A stretch of DNA of 64,000 nt from assembly GCF_964204645.1 (NCBI RefSeq), contig NC_134031.1, positions 6,183,001-6,247,000 of the forward strand, written 5' to 3'. Of the stretch, positions 11,058 to 26,000 are shown in pieces. The translations under genes were made by a program, and so were the position numbers. The stretch is from Tubulanus polymorphus (taxonomy: Eukaryota > Nemertea > Palaeonemertea > Tubulaniformes > Tubulanidae). The notes beneath the pieces were generated by a model. That model searched no databases, had not been told where the DNA came from, and saw nothing but the letters and a program-made list of their open reading frames with translations. Within the stretch, counting starts at the first letter, position 1. Every line of letters begins with the position of its first letter.

Positions 11058-14000
11058 ATGTCGAAAAATGTTTCGAGCTTCGTCAGTCGTCTTGTACGTC
11101 GTAAATACATCGATTTCTCACGAGTGACCGAGACGAAACTCGCCAGATGTTTGAGCACTTTCGATTTGACGGCTTTAGGTAAGTTGGATTATTTTTGCGA
11201 GGTTTCGTAAGATTATTGATTAGCCTAACCCTTTCAGTGCGTCTACAGTGCAGTGCGGTGTATAAATCAGTGATGGATTTTGCTAGTACACCGCACTGCG
11301 GTGTACTGATGTAATTAGTAATTATCTCTCTTGAAAAATGGCAGCACCTGTCAAACATAGTGAAATATCAGTAACCAACGATACACCGCGCTGTGGTGTA
11401 GACGTACTATAGTGGTATTCCCATTGTTCCACATAATAGGGTGGAATTATTCAAAATTTTCAAATTATCTCCAGCACTATAGGGTATTAATAAATCAGCA
11501 CTGAAAGGGTTTATACGTAGCTCGCATTCAATTTTAACTCTTTTTCATTACAGGTATTGGTAGTACTCTAGGCGCTGGAATATATGTAGTAGCTGGACAG
11601 GTAGCCCGCGAGATCGCCGGTCCGGCGGTTGTTTTGTCTTTCTTGGTCGCGGCGTTAGCTTCGGTATTTGCAGGTCAGTACAGGACGAGATGTTACTACT
11701 CTAGTCCCTGCAAATCCTTGATTCCTTGTAAAATTCCTTCGATTTGGACAATGTTCCTTTAATTTGATAAAAATGTCAGAAACTCGTTTGAAACTCCTTC
11801 AAATAGGCAAGTATCAATTTTAGAAGTTGTACAGTAAATAGACTACACCAAAATCGGTACATTTGAGACACAGGACTTGTTGCCCAATTAGACCATTGCC
11901 AAATTAGAAAGGATAGAAATTAGATGACCCTTTCAGTGCTGACTAATTAATACCCTATAAAGCTGGAGATAATCTAAAAGTTTTGGAAGATTCCACCCTA
12001 GTGTGTTGAATAACAGGAATACCACTATAGTGTGTCTTCACAACAGTGCAGTGTAACGTTAGTTACTGATATTTCACTATGTTTGACAGGCGCTGCTATC
12101 TTTCAATAGAGATAAAAACTAATTTTACATCAATACACCACAGTAAATTGTACTAGCAAAATCTATCACCGATTCAACACCGCATTGCGGTGTAGACGCA
12201 CTGAAAGGGTTGAGAACTACTGAATTAATGGTGTTACTGAGATGATCAGTACCGATTTAGGATTAGTCCACTGTAATGGGGATATGAAATTGATATCATA
12301 TCATAGCATTATTTACCATCAAAGAAGGCCATATAGGCCTGTGTGCAGACAGTGGTTTGGTGCAGACGCTTCCTCGAAATTTGAAATTTTCTCCTTATAT
12401 CCAGGAATGACTGATCTGTAGGCACCCTGAACTATGTATATAGGCGTTTTGTGGTAATAATTTCATGCGGGTCTATCTGATAATATTTCAGGGTTGTGTT
12501 ATGCCGAGTTCGGGGCGCGTGTGCCGAAAACAGGCTCAGCGTACGTGTACAGCTACGTAGCAGTTGGTGAACTGTGGGCTTTTGTGATAGGATGGAATCT
12601 CATATTGGAATACGTTATAGGTAATGCTATTAATTCGTAAAACCTGTGATTAATAATGAAAACTTGAGCACAACCTGTGCTGATTACATTGGTTTTCATT
12701 CAAAAATGATAATTGGGTTTAGAACCATCAATTGATGAAGTAAAATCCCACTATACAGTCAAACCTGCTTAATCCGGATCGGCTTAATCCAGATTTTGGT
12801 CTTATCTTGACGATATTTTCAGTCAATTTGTTCACTATACAAGAAAATGACTTCTGATCCGGATTTTCCGTAAACAGGATGAATTTTGTTGGTCCCAAAT
12901 GATCTGAATTAAGCAGATTCTACTGTATAATGAAAAACTAGATGAGAAATTGATGTTTTGGTCCAATTCTATGGTCCCAAATATTCTGAATTAAGGGGAT
13001 TCTACTGTTTAATGACAATCTAGATGAGGAATTCACGTTTCGGTCCAATACTATGGGCCATTTTATCATGCAGTTACCGTAGGCCTATAACAATACAGCG
13101 GGTAGCGATATTTACTATGTGATACCTGGTAGCTGTGATGATGTAGCGAGCGACGAGTTGATTTTGGGGGGGTCGAGAAACCTCAATTGGAATTTACAAT
13201 GAAATCACAGTTTTTAAGAATGCTAGCCGTCTTATGGATTATATAAATCGGAACAAGGGTAGATTTTTCCCACTTGAGGCACCTTCCCCTTGTTTCCCAA
13301 ACATCAAACGCCCCGTACAGTTTGTCATCGTTAATGATTTTGTGGTGTAGTATATTTTCAATTTACATGATCCATACTATACAATGTAATGTCAGTAATA
13401 CAGTGTAAATGAGGATTAATACAAATAAGTTCATCGTATGGTTATGAAGTATCCAGTGCTAGCCAGCTGGCTGTAGGCCTACTTTGAATTAAGGCACTCG
13501 ACCCTGTGTATGGTGCATGTAACGGGTGCGCAAGGTGTGAGAACAGGGTTATACAGCCATTCCCGCTTCATATCGGATCGGCATAATCCATATTTTGGTC
13601 TAATCCAGACGTTAATTTCAGTCCATTTATTCACGAATATACAAGAAAATAACTTTTTATCTGGATTTCCCGTAAACCAGATGAATTTTGTTGGCCCCCA
13701 AATGATCCGAATTAAGCGGAGTCTACTGTAGTAGCAATAATGATGACGAGAGGAATCCCACAATGATTCAGTCCAAGATGAAAAATTCTTTAATAGAAGA
13801 GACTTTATAAGAGCAACGTTTCGGCTAAACACTTTTAGCCATCATCAGGCGTACTCATCCATCTTACACGTATAGTGTGTACCTTCTCGACTCAGTAATG
13901 ATATTGATAATTGTAATGATAATGATAGTAATTTGCTGTATTTTTATTTGCAGGAACGGCGAGTGTCGCTCGCGCGTGGAGCGGCTATTTCGATTCGCTA

Positions 14001-17000
14001 ATCGACAACCGCATCGGAACTTTCTTCGCGACGAACATGCCGATGAAAATGACGGGTCTCGCTCCGTATCCGGATTTTTTCGCGTTCAGCATCACAATGT
14101 TTTTAACGGGTGAGTACCGATCGTGCGGCCGTGCTTCATATTGCACGTAAGCCTGGCTTTCTCTGTCGTCCGAATGTGCTCGATACGTACATGTGTATTA
14201 TCTCTACAAACCCCGGCATATCTTTTTCTCTTTGTTTATATTTATTCTAATTCGCATTTCCTTCCTTTTCCTGTTCTCGCATTGCTGAAACTAGAGGGTG
14301 GCATTCATTCATTAGTGCAACATTTTTCCTAAGCGATGCGATGCTCATCGACCTATAATATTCTTCTTTCCACTGAAAATGTTTCTTAACCCTTTCAGTG
14401 CTGGCTAGTTAATACCCTATAGTGCTAGAGATAATTTGAAAATTTAAAAAAATTCCACCCAAGTGTGTTTGATAACGGGAATAACACTATAGTGCGTCTA
14501 CACCGCGGCACGGTATATCGTTAGTTACTAGTATTTCACTATGTTAGACAGGTGCTGCCATTTTTCAAGAGAGATAATTACTAATTACATCAATACACCG
14601 CAGTGCGGTGTACTAGCAAAATCTATCACTGATTTATATACCGCAATGCAGTGTAGACGCACTGAAAGGGTTAATATGTGTGGAGTATCTCGTGATAAAT
14701 TCTGGGTATTATTCCGTTTACGAAGCCAGTTGATCATGCTAGGCTTCTTGGCGTTCTATTCAATTGGGGCGAGACAGATGCTAAAACTCCAACTAAGTGC
14801 TTCATTTTGGACAGAATTCGCAAGGCCTGGATATGTGCTTACTTTTGATGAAGATATGTTAAAGTGCTTGAAAGTGCTACTTTTTGACCTGGACGCAATC
14901 TGAAAAATTTCTGAGCATTTCATAATAATTGTGACGTATATCCTAGTACATGAATGACATGAGTGATTTGTGCAGGTTATTGATATTTTTTGACAAATCA
15001 CGTGGGTGCGATTCATTCAAAAGTGGTGAATTATAAAAGTGCATAAACCATGATTCATCTTCTGCTCCCTTGCTATTCACTAGCACTGTAGCATATTTTG
15101 TTCATAAGCTATGTCTACACTAGCTCGCCAAACCCCCGTTTTGGAAAACGTTTTTGATGGTTGATTGTAAAGCTCGATAACTTTCGATAACTTATTGAAT
15201 TTGAGTGTCGGTTTACCATCTACTACACTGGACATATCGGCCCCACTCCGCGCGGTTGCGCCACTGCGCGGGATTTACGCGAAGCAGCAGAACACAGACA
15301 TGGCCACTCTCTCAATTTTCAACGATAGAAATCGTGTGTGCATTTCAATTATTTCGGCTGTTAGGGTTTTAAGGCACAATATAAGTTGATGATGTGATAT
15401 GGCGATGTTAATTAATTATAATTCCACGGTGAAGCTAGTCACGAACGGTGTCGATTGAGTGTACAGCTGCCAAAAACACTGAAATGCGCGTAGTTGCGTA
15501 ACTATTTTCAGTGAATTACAGACGAAACATGAAGCCTTAACAGCCGTTTAAAAAAAAATTATACCAATCGCAATTGTAAAATAAAAATGAGATAGAACCT
15601 AAGTTAAAATTCTGGCCATTTCTAAAATGTTATTACTAATTTTTAGTCAGTGCGGAACGTTTAGTTTTCCAACAATAATGAGGGGTGGTAGTGTGAACGC
15701 CCTACTCCTCCACCGATCGTGAGGGGTAATCAGGGTTCGAACACGTAATTTTAATTATTCGATTCGACAATCCGACGATTCGCTGGTATCTCGTCGCAGC
15801 GGCTTTGTTGGGGTGTACAGCCTTGGCTCCAACCACCAGTAGAAAAGAAATTACTCCGCGGCCTCTCCAACAACCTGCGACAAACAATATTTCATAAATA
15901 GCCAAATATTTATTCATTCATCAACAGTTAGGTAAGTTACCGCCATTCGCGGAATCAATACGATGAATGACCACACTTATACAACATATTCTTTTAACAT
16001 CAATACACATTTAACAATGCATTCATACAAACAAGAACCCGACTCACCTGCGACAAACAATATTTCATAAATAGCCAAATATTTATTCATTCATCAACAG
16101 TTAGGTAAGTTACCGCCATTCGCGGAATCAATACGATGAATGACCACACAAACCCACAACCAGAACATAACCGAGAGGGCGCCACAGGCTGGAGTGTCGT
16201 TCAGAAAACAAAAGATTACTCAACCAATGTCATCTATGAATGTCTGTCACATACTCCCCCAAGCCGTAAAATATCGTCCTCGATATCTCAAAGTGTATCT
16301 GAACAAATCGTACACGAACTGGGACAGCATAAGAAGAAGAATAAAATGTCAAGGCCAACAACAACTGATTTCAGCAGTCAACCACATGATACAATAAACG
16401 ATACAACAACACGTTCCCTCCCCCTTTTTTTTGGATAGTTTTTTTAATTTTCTTCTTATATCATATTGCATATACTAAACGAGTTTACATGTTACACTCT
16501 ACTCTATACCAGTCCGGATCATGTTGGCAAGCGCATCCAACAGTTTAGGATTCTCTAAAACCTCCGGAATTTTCGCATATTCCAGGAACAATTCAATCCT
16601 CCTACGATCCGTCTGCATGTTGAACATTAGAAATTCACCCGAACGCTGCCAAGCCGGGGGTCGTCTCGTCCGCGGTCTTGGCACAGGTCGCTCCTCCGAA
16701 CTAGGACTTGGCTCGTCAACATCCGGTGAAGTTGAAACAGAGGGTGAACTAGCTGGCACGCTATCCACCGACAAAGGGCTCAACGGAGGAGTCTCCACGT
16801 CAACCAGAACTGGATGCTCCACAGAATCGCTTGTTCCCTCAGCTCCCGGTGATTCCGGAACGGAGGCCATTTCCGATCGCACAATCTCCTCAGAAATTGG
16901 AGCTGGAGAAACACTCTCAATGGAACTTCGAGATAACACGGTGTCCGCACCCGCAATCCCAGGCTCAACGACGGGAGGTTCCTCCGCAGTTTCCACTTCG

Positions 17001-20000
17001 CGTGAGACAAGTACCCAGTCTTCCTCGTCGGACCCATCGTCCGCTACTTCAGCAACTATTTCCTCTGGCATATTAGTATTACCAACAGCGACTTTCTCCG
17101 AAGTAACATGCTCCGGGTTTGCTTCCTTTACTCGGAATGATTCCTCACTGTCACGCAAAGGAGTAGCCAAAGGTAATAACTTGTTCCTATGCAGAATCCT
17201 CCTACCCCCATCTTCAATTCTTTTTACCTCGTAAACAGGTACATCTCCAGTTACCTTGCTTTCTACGATATAAGGCACCGATTCCCAGCGGTCAGCTAAT
17301 TTATGTCGTTCCCTAAATCCTTCACGCTTGACCAACACCATATCACCGGGCGTTAATTCTGCACTCTTAGCTCTCCTGTCATATAACTCTTTCCGTCTAT
17401 CCCCTTGCCTAGACAAGTGATCTGCTGCCAAATTCCACGCCACTTCCAATTGATTTTCCATCTGCTTCACATACTCTGTTGTCGACGTCACACTTTCTTC
17501 ATTACCCCAACCAAATTTCTTATCAACTGACAGTCTGGGTCTTCTTCCGAACATAAGGTAGAATGGCTCAAAGCCTGTCGACTCGTGGGGCGTACAATTA
17601 TACGCATACACCAATGCATTAATATGCCTCCGCCAGTTTCTCTTTTCCTCGGGCGGCAAACTACCCAGTAGTCGAATCAACGTACCATTAAACCGTTCCA
17701 CAGCACCATTGCCCGCAGGGTGATACGGTGTAGTTCGGGTTTTCCTCATACCGGTCAACTCGCATAACTCCTTGATCACACGACTTTCGAAGGCAGGCCC
17801 CTGATCCGAATGAAGTTGAACAGGCGCTCCGAATTTCAGCACCACTTCGTTGAATAAACACTTAGCCACCGTTCTAGCCGTCTCATTTTTAGTCGGAATA
17901 GCCATCGCAAACTTAGTGAAATGATCGGTCATAACAAGCACCTTTTCGAAACCTTGACTCGGCTCCAATGTTAAAAAATCAATGCACAGTAACTCCATAG
18001 GGTACGATGTCTCAATGCTGACCAGCGGGGCAACTTGTGTAGGCGTCGAAGCCTTCAGCAGCACACAGCGCTTACAACTCTTCAAATATTCCTCGACATC
18101 GGATTTCATTCCGGGCCAATAACATCTTCGTCTCAATAACGCCAACGTTTTGTCACGGCCGGGATGCCCCAACCGATCGTGCAAACAGTCAAGCATCTCC
18201 GCCCTCTCCGAATAGGGCAACCAAACTTTCAGCTCTGACACTCTATTTTCAACAACTCTGCGGTACAAAACATCATCCAGAAGTTCCAGCGACTTAAAAA
18301 CCCGACAGATCCCGTACTCCCATGGCTTAGCTGGCCGGAATCTTGTCTTGGTCCTTAAACAAGAAACAACGCGTCGAATAGTCGGGTCTCGCTCCTGCAA
18401 TTTCCGCATGTCTACCTCTGCTACCCCTCCGGCTTTCGTCACAGGGACTGACGGACTTACGGTACAAATTGCTGCAAAGACGTCAGCAGTGATCCGATTT
18501 AATGGACTTCGACTCAGCGCGTCTGCATCCCGCATATTAGCGCCACTATGGTATTCGAGTTCCAAATCGTACACTGATAAAGCCTGTAGCCAGCGATGTC
18601 CCGTGGCATCCAGTTTCGCAGATTTCAACACATAAGACATGGGGTTCGAATCAGTATGGACACAATATTTGTTACCATACAAGTAATCGTGGAACTTTTC
18701 CGTCGCCGCCCATTTCAGAGCCAGGAACTCAAGCTTGTGCGCAGGATACTTCTTCTCTGAAGCATTCAATCCTCTACTTGCGTAAGCGATTACCTTCTTT
18801 ACTCCCTTTCCATCTGTTTGGTATAGGATCGCACCTAATCCATCATGAGCTGCATCCGTATGAAGCTCGAAGGGTCTATTAAAGTCTGCGAACCCTAAGA
18901 TGGGGCTTGACGTCAACATCTCCTTCAACCTCGTGAATGCGTTTTCTTCATCCTGTCCCCACTGTACCTCAATCCTCCGTTCCGCTGTCTTACGTTTCCC
19001 CTTAAGATTCGTGACTCCCGTTAACAATTTCGTTAACGGAGCAGCTACTCTGGCATAGTCCTTTATAAAGCGTCTATAATAGCCCGAAAACCCCAGGAAT
19101 TGTCGCACTTCAGTTACGGTTCTAGGGGCCGGCCAATCCTTCACAGCACTTAATTTCGCTGGATCGGGTTCAACTCCCTTTTCAGAGATCCTGTGCCCGA
19201 GGTAAACAACTGCTGACCGTAAAAACTCACATTTTGAGGGTTTCAACTTCAGTCCTGCAGCAGCAAGTCGATCCAACACATGCTCCAACCGCTCAACATG
19301 CTCCTCGAATGTGTCCGAAAAGATAAGTATGTCATCGATGAAAACCAGACATTCACGGAGGTTTAAATCCGCCAGAGTCCTTTCCATTAAGCGCTGGAAC
19401 GTTGACGGTGCATTTGTCAACCCGAAGGGCATCACGTTAAACTCCCAAAATCCATAACCCGGCCCGACATTGAAGGCAGTTTTCGGCTTATCCTCCTCTT
19501 TCACTTCGACTTGCCAATATCCCGCCTTCAGGTCGAGAGTGGTGAAATACTTGGCACCGGCAACACTTTCAACTAATTCATCCGCGCGGGGAAGAGTCTG
19601 CCGATCTTTCACGGTCCTCCGATTGAGGGTCCGATAATCCACGCAAAATCGAAGACCGCCATCCTTTTTCCGGACGAGAACTACCGGTGATGACCATGAA
19701 CTAAAAGATGGACGGATGATTCCTGTGGACGCCATCCTGTTAAGGTGATCCCTCACCTCGTTCACCATGGACGGAGGAACTCGTCGATACCTCTCCTTGA
19801 ACGGTACATTATCAGTCAAATTGATCTCATGTCTAATCGCGGAAGCACGTCCAGTATCTTCATCAGCGACCGAAAAAATTCCTTTATGCTTTCGCAGAAC
19901 GTCTTTCAACCGGAGAAGCTGCCCCGGAGTCGTCTCGCAACCTTCCCAGTTGAAAAAGTCAAAAAACTTATCATCTGCTCCTGACCCTATTGCACCACAC

Positions 20001-23000
20001 TGTCGCTGCAGAGGATTCGCACTATTCATCAGCTTCGGCTCCACTCGACGCACACCCTCAATGCGGAACGTTTAGTTTTCCAACAATAATGAGGGGTGGT
20101 AGGTTGTCATGCAATTCAAGTCATCATTTATTACACGTTACTTCCGTGTTGTTGAAAATCTCGTGAGTCCTGGACCAAACCCCATTGAACAATGTGATCT
20201 GTGTGCTGGCCACAAATGCACACAGATCACACTACACTACTACCCATTACACACTCCAGTACCCAGAGCTTTCATATATCCATCCAAATATTTAGAGTGT
20301 CTTTCTTCCTGGATGTACATGTATGAGTCCCATGAGAGTCCCATGCGTACCCAGGTTCAATGTGGAATAAACTCTTCTTCTTTAAGTAGGGTTTCTAAAA
20401 CGTGGGTTTTGCGGAAAACTCTTGCATTTAACCCATGGGGCCATGTTTCTAGCGTAGTGTAGATGCGTAATGCGGGTATAAGAAGCAAGTGCAGACGAGC
20501 CTGTAGTTGTTCATGCTTATTATTTGATGTATCGGTTAGACTGATATTAATCTCAGTACATGTATTTCAGAGTTGATAAGCAAAACTTACAGTTGTTGAT
20601 ATAACGGCTTATTCCGACATTTTCGAAGTTTTGACTGGAAATAAAAATTGTCGTTTCATATTCGTCTCTCTGGTGACGTAGTTTAGTCAAAACTTCGAAA
20701 CTGTAAGAATAAACTGTTAAATCATCAACTGTCGGTTTGCCCATATATCTTTAACCGTTTATGCACTATTCCCTACTTGTGTCACGCTTATTTCACGCTT
20801 TTCGGTGTCTTTTTTTAGTCGTTCTGTCGCTCGGTGTTAAAGAGTCGTCTCGGTTTAATAACATATTCACCGGCGTGAACCTGCTCGTCGTTCTGTACGT
20901 CATCGTTTGTGGATTATTCAAAGTCGACATCAAAAACTGGACGATACCCCCTGAAGATGTAAGTGAAATACCCTCTTACGCGCGGCCACTTTTATGGGAA
21001 ATCCACCTCGTGAATTATTGATATTATATGAAGCTGTAAAAGCAAACCTTGTAGAAATTTTCATTGTAATTCATTTCGTTGAATTTTTTGCCTTAGTCGT
21101 ATTTGCGATATCTTCGGTGTTTGAAAGGGGGAAAAATGAACCAGTCTTTGTAATATTGTATCAACCATTGTTTCCGTTGTAATTTCAGGTGCCTCCTAGT
21201 TCCGACCCGCGTTATGAAAACGGCGAAGGGGGATTTTTTCCGTTCGGCTTCAGCGGAATGATGTCCGGTGCTGCCACCTGTTTTTATGCATTTGTTGGCT
21301 TTGACGTTATTGCGACCACAGGTAGTGTATCGCCAACAAATTAATAGCCAGGAAAAGAATAATAATAATCATAATAATGATAAACATTTATAAAGCACCT
21401 GAAGAATGATTGAATGAAATTAGTTTATTTTCAACGAGTTAACTCTTGAGTTAGATCTTACAACTGTGGAACCGGGTCCTGTACTACTGCTGGTGGTTTT
21501 TCCATAGAATAGATCATAGTAGCCTATATTATAGAATCCTAACGCTTGCTTTTTGCAGGTGAAGAAGTTCAGAATCCGCAGAAAGCTATCCCTATCGGAA
21601 TAATCTTGTCGTTAACCGCGTGTTTCTTGGCGTATTTTGGATTGTCGGCCATCGTTACGTTGATGACGCCGTATTTTATGTTACACTCAAAAGCGCCGCT
21701 ACCTCTGGTGTTCGAAAGCGTTGGATGGGGTATAGCTAAATATATCATAGCTATTGGCGCTGTTTGCGGACTGTCGACCAGGTTTGTATAACTTAGAAGT
21801 CAATTCTATTTTCCTTAACAATCATTAGTGAATCAAAAATTGTGGTTTATATTGGTTGTTTTTCTCGGTATTAGCAAAGCAATACGCCCTATAATCTTAA
21901 GCGTAGTAGATTTTAGTGTATGTTGCGAAATACTTTTGCGCAATTAATAGGCTGAAGTTGTTTTCTTGAAGCATGGAAATTCCTCACGGTTGATATAAAT
22001 AGTATAAATACTACAAAAATATTTTCTATAGAAATGATTCGTTCATTTACTGGCATTCATTCATATTCGATTATGGCGGGAACTGCTGGTATATTGGAAT
22101 TGTGCCAGCGCATTGTTTTCTATCTATCATAGCGCAAAGGATATTCATTAAGACTGATCGGTTTTATTCAAAACGAAACATTCTTTTATCCTTGGGGACT
22201 GGTTTACTAGAAAAGATCAGTATAAAAATGTTATCGCGGCATTGAAAATGTGTATTTATTTGACATTTTGTTTTCATGTGACACTTGGCCTTGTACTATA
22301 GCTTGGTTTTGTTGACTGTACTGGATATGCACTCTTGTACTATTAAATTGAAATGCTGCCAACTTAAGCGTTATGTTAAAAAAAAATTCACTCATTCGTG
22401 TTTCAATTTGTTATGTCGCTCCGTTGTGGGGGGTTGATATTTTCTTTTTATTCTACCATGCTCTCCTGCCTCTTTTAACACTCAGTACATGTAAGATTGT
22501 TAAAAATCTTGGAGTGATTTCAAGTTTCTCGCTCTTCCAATACGGCTGCCAGAGCAGACATTTTGAATTTCTTGCTTCAGACACTTGAAATGATTTGTAG
22601 TTTTCTTGAAACTTGGTATTTATGATGGTCCATAGATGACATCTTCTAGTATTGAAAATCAAGTGTCTCGTTCTTTCGACTGCATACCTTTTAGCATTAC
22701 CGACGGAGGTGACGTACGTAGTGTTCTGCCACTTTCTATGTCAAATTCAATTTCAACATGATGGTATTGATAATACTAATAGTAAATACATTTCTATAGC
22801 GCCCTATGTACCTATAATCTCTTTTTTCCAAATTTCAGTTTGCTAGGTGCTATGTTTCCGCTACCTAGAGTTATCTATGCGATGGCGAGCGATGGACTGC
22901 TATTCAAGTTTTTAGCCAGAATCAACGAACGATTCAAAACGCCGCTCATCGCCACTTTCCTGTCTGGACTTTTAGCCGGTAAGACTCAGCGCTCAGTTAC

Positions 23001-26000
23001 GTAATGCTCTTCGTTCATTTGTTAATTGGTTGGTGTTTAGCCAAAATGTAAGTGATTGTGGAAGTAGTCACATGATTAACATTTGTCAAGTCTGACCTTC
23101 ACGGGAAAATAATTTTTTCATGGATTCTCGATTAAGGCTCAGAAATCAGAGTAAAGTAATCTGAGTATACAGGTGCGGATCCAGGGGGGTAATTGAGCAT
23201 ATTTCATTCCTAATATTAACCAGGAACATGCTCAGAACGCACCAAAATGCATCTGATTTTTCAAAATTTTCTGCAGGGGTACCCAAATTTTTGATGCTCC
23301 GTGCCTGAGGCGCTCGCAGGTGATGGCTGCGTTGTCATTACGAGCAACAAATGCGTCTAATAATGACCCAATACATAAAAGCCCACTCTATGTATATCAA
23401 TACAATTTAAAGTGAATTTGAAGGAAGAAACAACACTATTACTCTCGATTGAGACCATTGACGGTTTAGAACTTTTACAATATCCGAAATGCGTTGTCGT
23501 AACATTTTCCTCAATGAAAACTTCATTTCGTGTTTGAATCTTGTAAATCCAACCGGTGATAAGATTTCTTGTATGATTCGGTAGAGTATGCCTTGTCGAG
23601 TGTTTCGTGATATTCATTGTGCATTTGTTTACAGGTATAATGACGACAGTGTTTGATTTAAAAGAATTAGTCGATATGATGTCTATCGGTACTCTATTAG
23701 CGTATACGCTAGTCGCTATATGCGTTCTAGTATTGAGGTATGTTTGCGTACTTTTATCACCGATAGCTTATCGGTCGTAGTTGTGTTTTTAAATGATCAA
23801 TCGGTACGATATAATTATATTTTTGCTGCAGATATCGGCCGGATCCAATCAGCTATCCGCAAGGCGATGATCAGAGTCCTGTGAACAGCGACGATCTTAT
23901 CGTCGGCAGCGTCGAGTTGGATACTGCCGAGGGCGCCGGACCGGGCAAGAACACGATTATTAATCCGAAGTAAGTAAGAGCATTCGAAACGATCCACCAG
24001 ATAAAGCCTGAGGTTAGGCTAAAAGATTATCCATTTTGAAAACTGCGATAGAATTTGTCATCACTAATCCGTTCATTTCTACAGCTACTGGGTCTGTAAT
24101 GGTTAGCTTGATTACAAAAAGTAATGTACAGGATAGATACCGGTAGGCAGCCGGCCGGTTGGGTCAACTTTAGAATAGCAAAGAATCTACCCGGTATATC
24201 AAAGAATGCTCAAATGTTATAATTTTGCAGTTGTATATGAGGCTGAATATATGGCAAAAAAATGCAACTGTATACCCTTAATGGGCTTCACACGCCTGAA
24301 AGAAATATGTGAAAATAGAAATTAGTGATGCTCGTTGCTTTCGTACTTGACCTTCATTTTGTTGACGAGTGAGAATTATAAAGTAGATTCAAGCATTTAA
24401 TGCTGAATGACATGTTTCATAGTGATTTATGGTTTGCAGGATAGAAATGGTTGATTTAAACCCAGACAGCAGGCATGTATAATACACACTCGTGGAATTC
24501 ATCATAATGTTTTGATTATGGCTTTAGCATTAATTAATTCTCCTTGCAATACGACGTTTTCCGAAACTTTTGTTCAGATTCTTAACATCCTCTTGACTAC
24601 CACCAACGGCATCAGTGGCGGAATTATGCCACGGCATGGGGGTTGGCGCACTTTTCGGATATTGCATCAACTGCACATTATTAGATCGAACTAAGCCATA
24701 TGTACCGGTATATAGATAGCAATATTCCCCAAAAAAAAAATCAGAAAAATATCTCGCACGTGGTTTTCGCGGCGGTTCGGTAATTAAGAGGTTTAGAAAT
24801 TTCATCGCGCGCTTCACAAATTTATGTAATTGTTTCGATGACACGATACGTTGCACCATGTTTATTCAATTCCGATCAACTTCAATTTTTCATCAGATCG
24901 ACTAATATTGAATTTTGGGGATTAACCCTTAACCTGCCGCAGGTGACTTAAATCGACTTACTGGGGAGTTATGTCTGTAAGTGACTTAGTTGACAAACTG
25001 ACCTCTCATGCGTTAAAAGTTTTTATTCTCTATGTCCATAGAGAGTATAACCATTGGCAAAATGCTATTCTGTGTTGTAATGATATATAGAGAATCCCAC
25101 ACTAATAAACCGAGAAAGATGAAGTCCGAAAAGTTTCCTTCAAGCTAATGATTTATTGAATCAACGTTTCGCATATAACCTAATACGTAGTCATCTTCAG
25201 GAATGGAAGATTCTAGATGACGATAAAGTTATAGTCGAAACTTTGATTCATTCATTCATTAGCTTGAAGGATACTTTTCGTACCTCATCTTTCTCGTTTT
25301 ATTAGTGTAGGATTCTCTATATTAAAAGGATATTTGTGTGTTTTTCGACCCCCAGAAATTACCCTGCCCAGCAGACCTTTTGGAATCAAAGGTTGATTTT
25401 TTTGCCACCATTCCATTATAAACTACACTTGTGAAGTTTCATTTCCCTATGTTATAAAGATTTAATACGTAAATGTTAATGTCATGCCATTCACTTGGTA
25501 TAGACCAAACTCTTTAAAGATTTACGCCAGCTGTCTTCCTGACACTCTAGACCAGACTAAGCAGGTTAAGGGTTACGGTTTCACTGATTTGACTCCATCA
25601 TTCGTTCCAGTCAAGATGTTCGATAAACGATACTTGTTGTGATGCCTCTTTTGCTGATTTGATTTCAGTTTCCGAGAAGACGCGATCGGGCCGGACGAAA
25701 TACGTTCCAGCGATCCGATCTACAACAAACCGGCCCAACTTTCCTATACCTCGCACGAAATTGTCTATCAGTTATTTTTGCCGTCAAATATAATTGCTAC
25801 CGAATTATCGGCGAGTATAGCTGGAGGATGTGTGGCAGTATTAGGTAAGTAGTATCCTGTGAATGACCAATCTTAACCCTTTCAGTGCTGACTAGTTAAT
25901 ACCCTATAGGGCTAGAGATAATTTGAAAATTTTTGAAAATTCCACCCTTGTGTGTTGAATAACGGGAATACCACTATAGTGTGTCTACAACGCGGCGCGG

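Noticed and set aside
14541-14903. 120-codon plus-strand ORF
   Set aside because: Its first part is the translation of a MITE copy (also seen reversed at 11083-11358), and it lies in an SLC7A intron.
16521-17234. 237-codon plus-strand ORF opposite the gypsy pol C-terminus
   Set aside because: Ser/Thr-rich shadow of the Pro/Glu-rich pol tail on the other strand.
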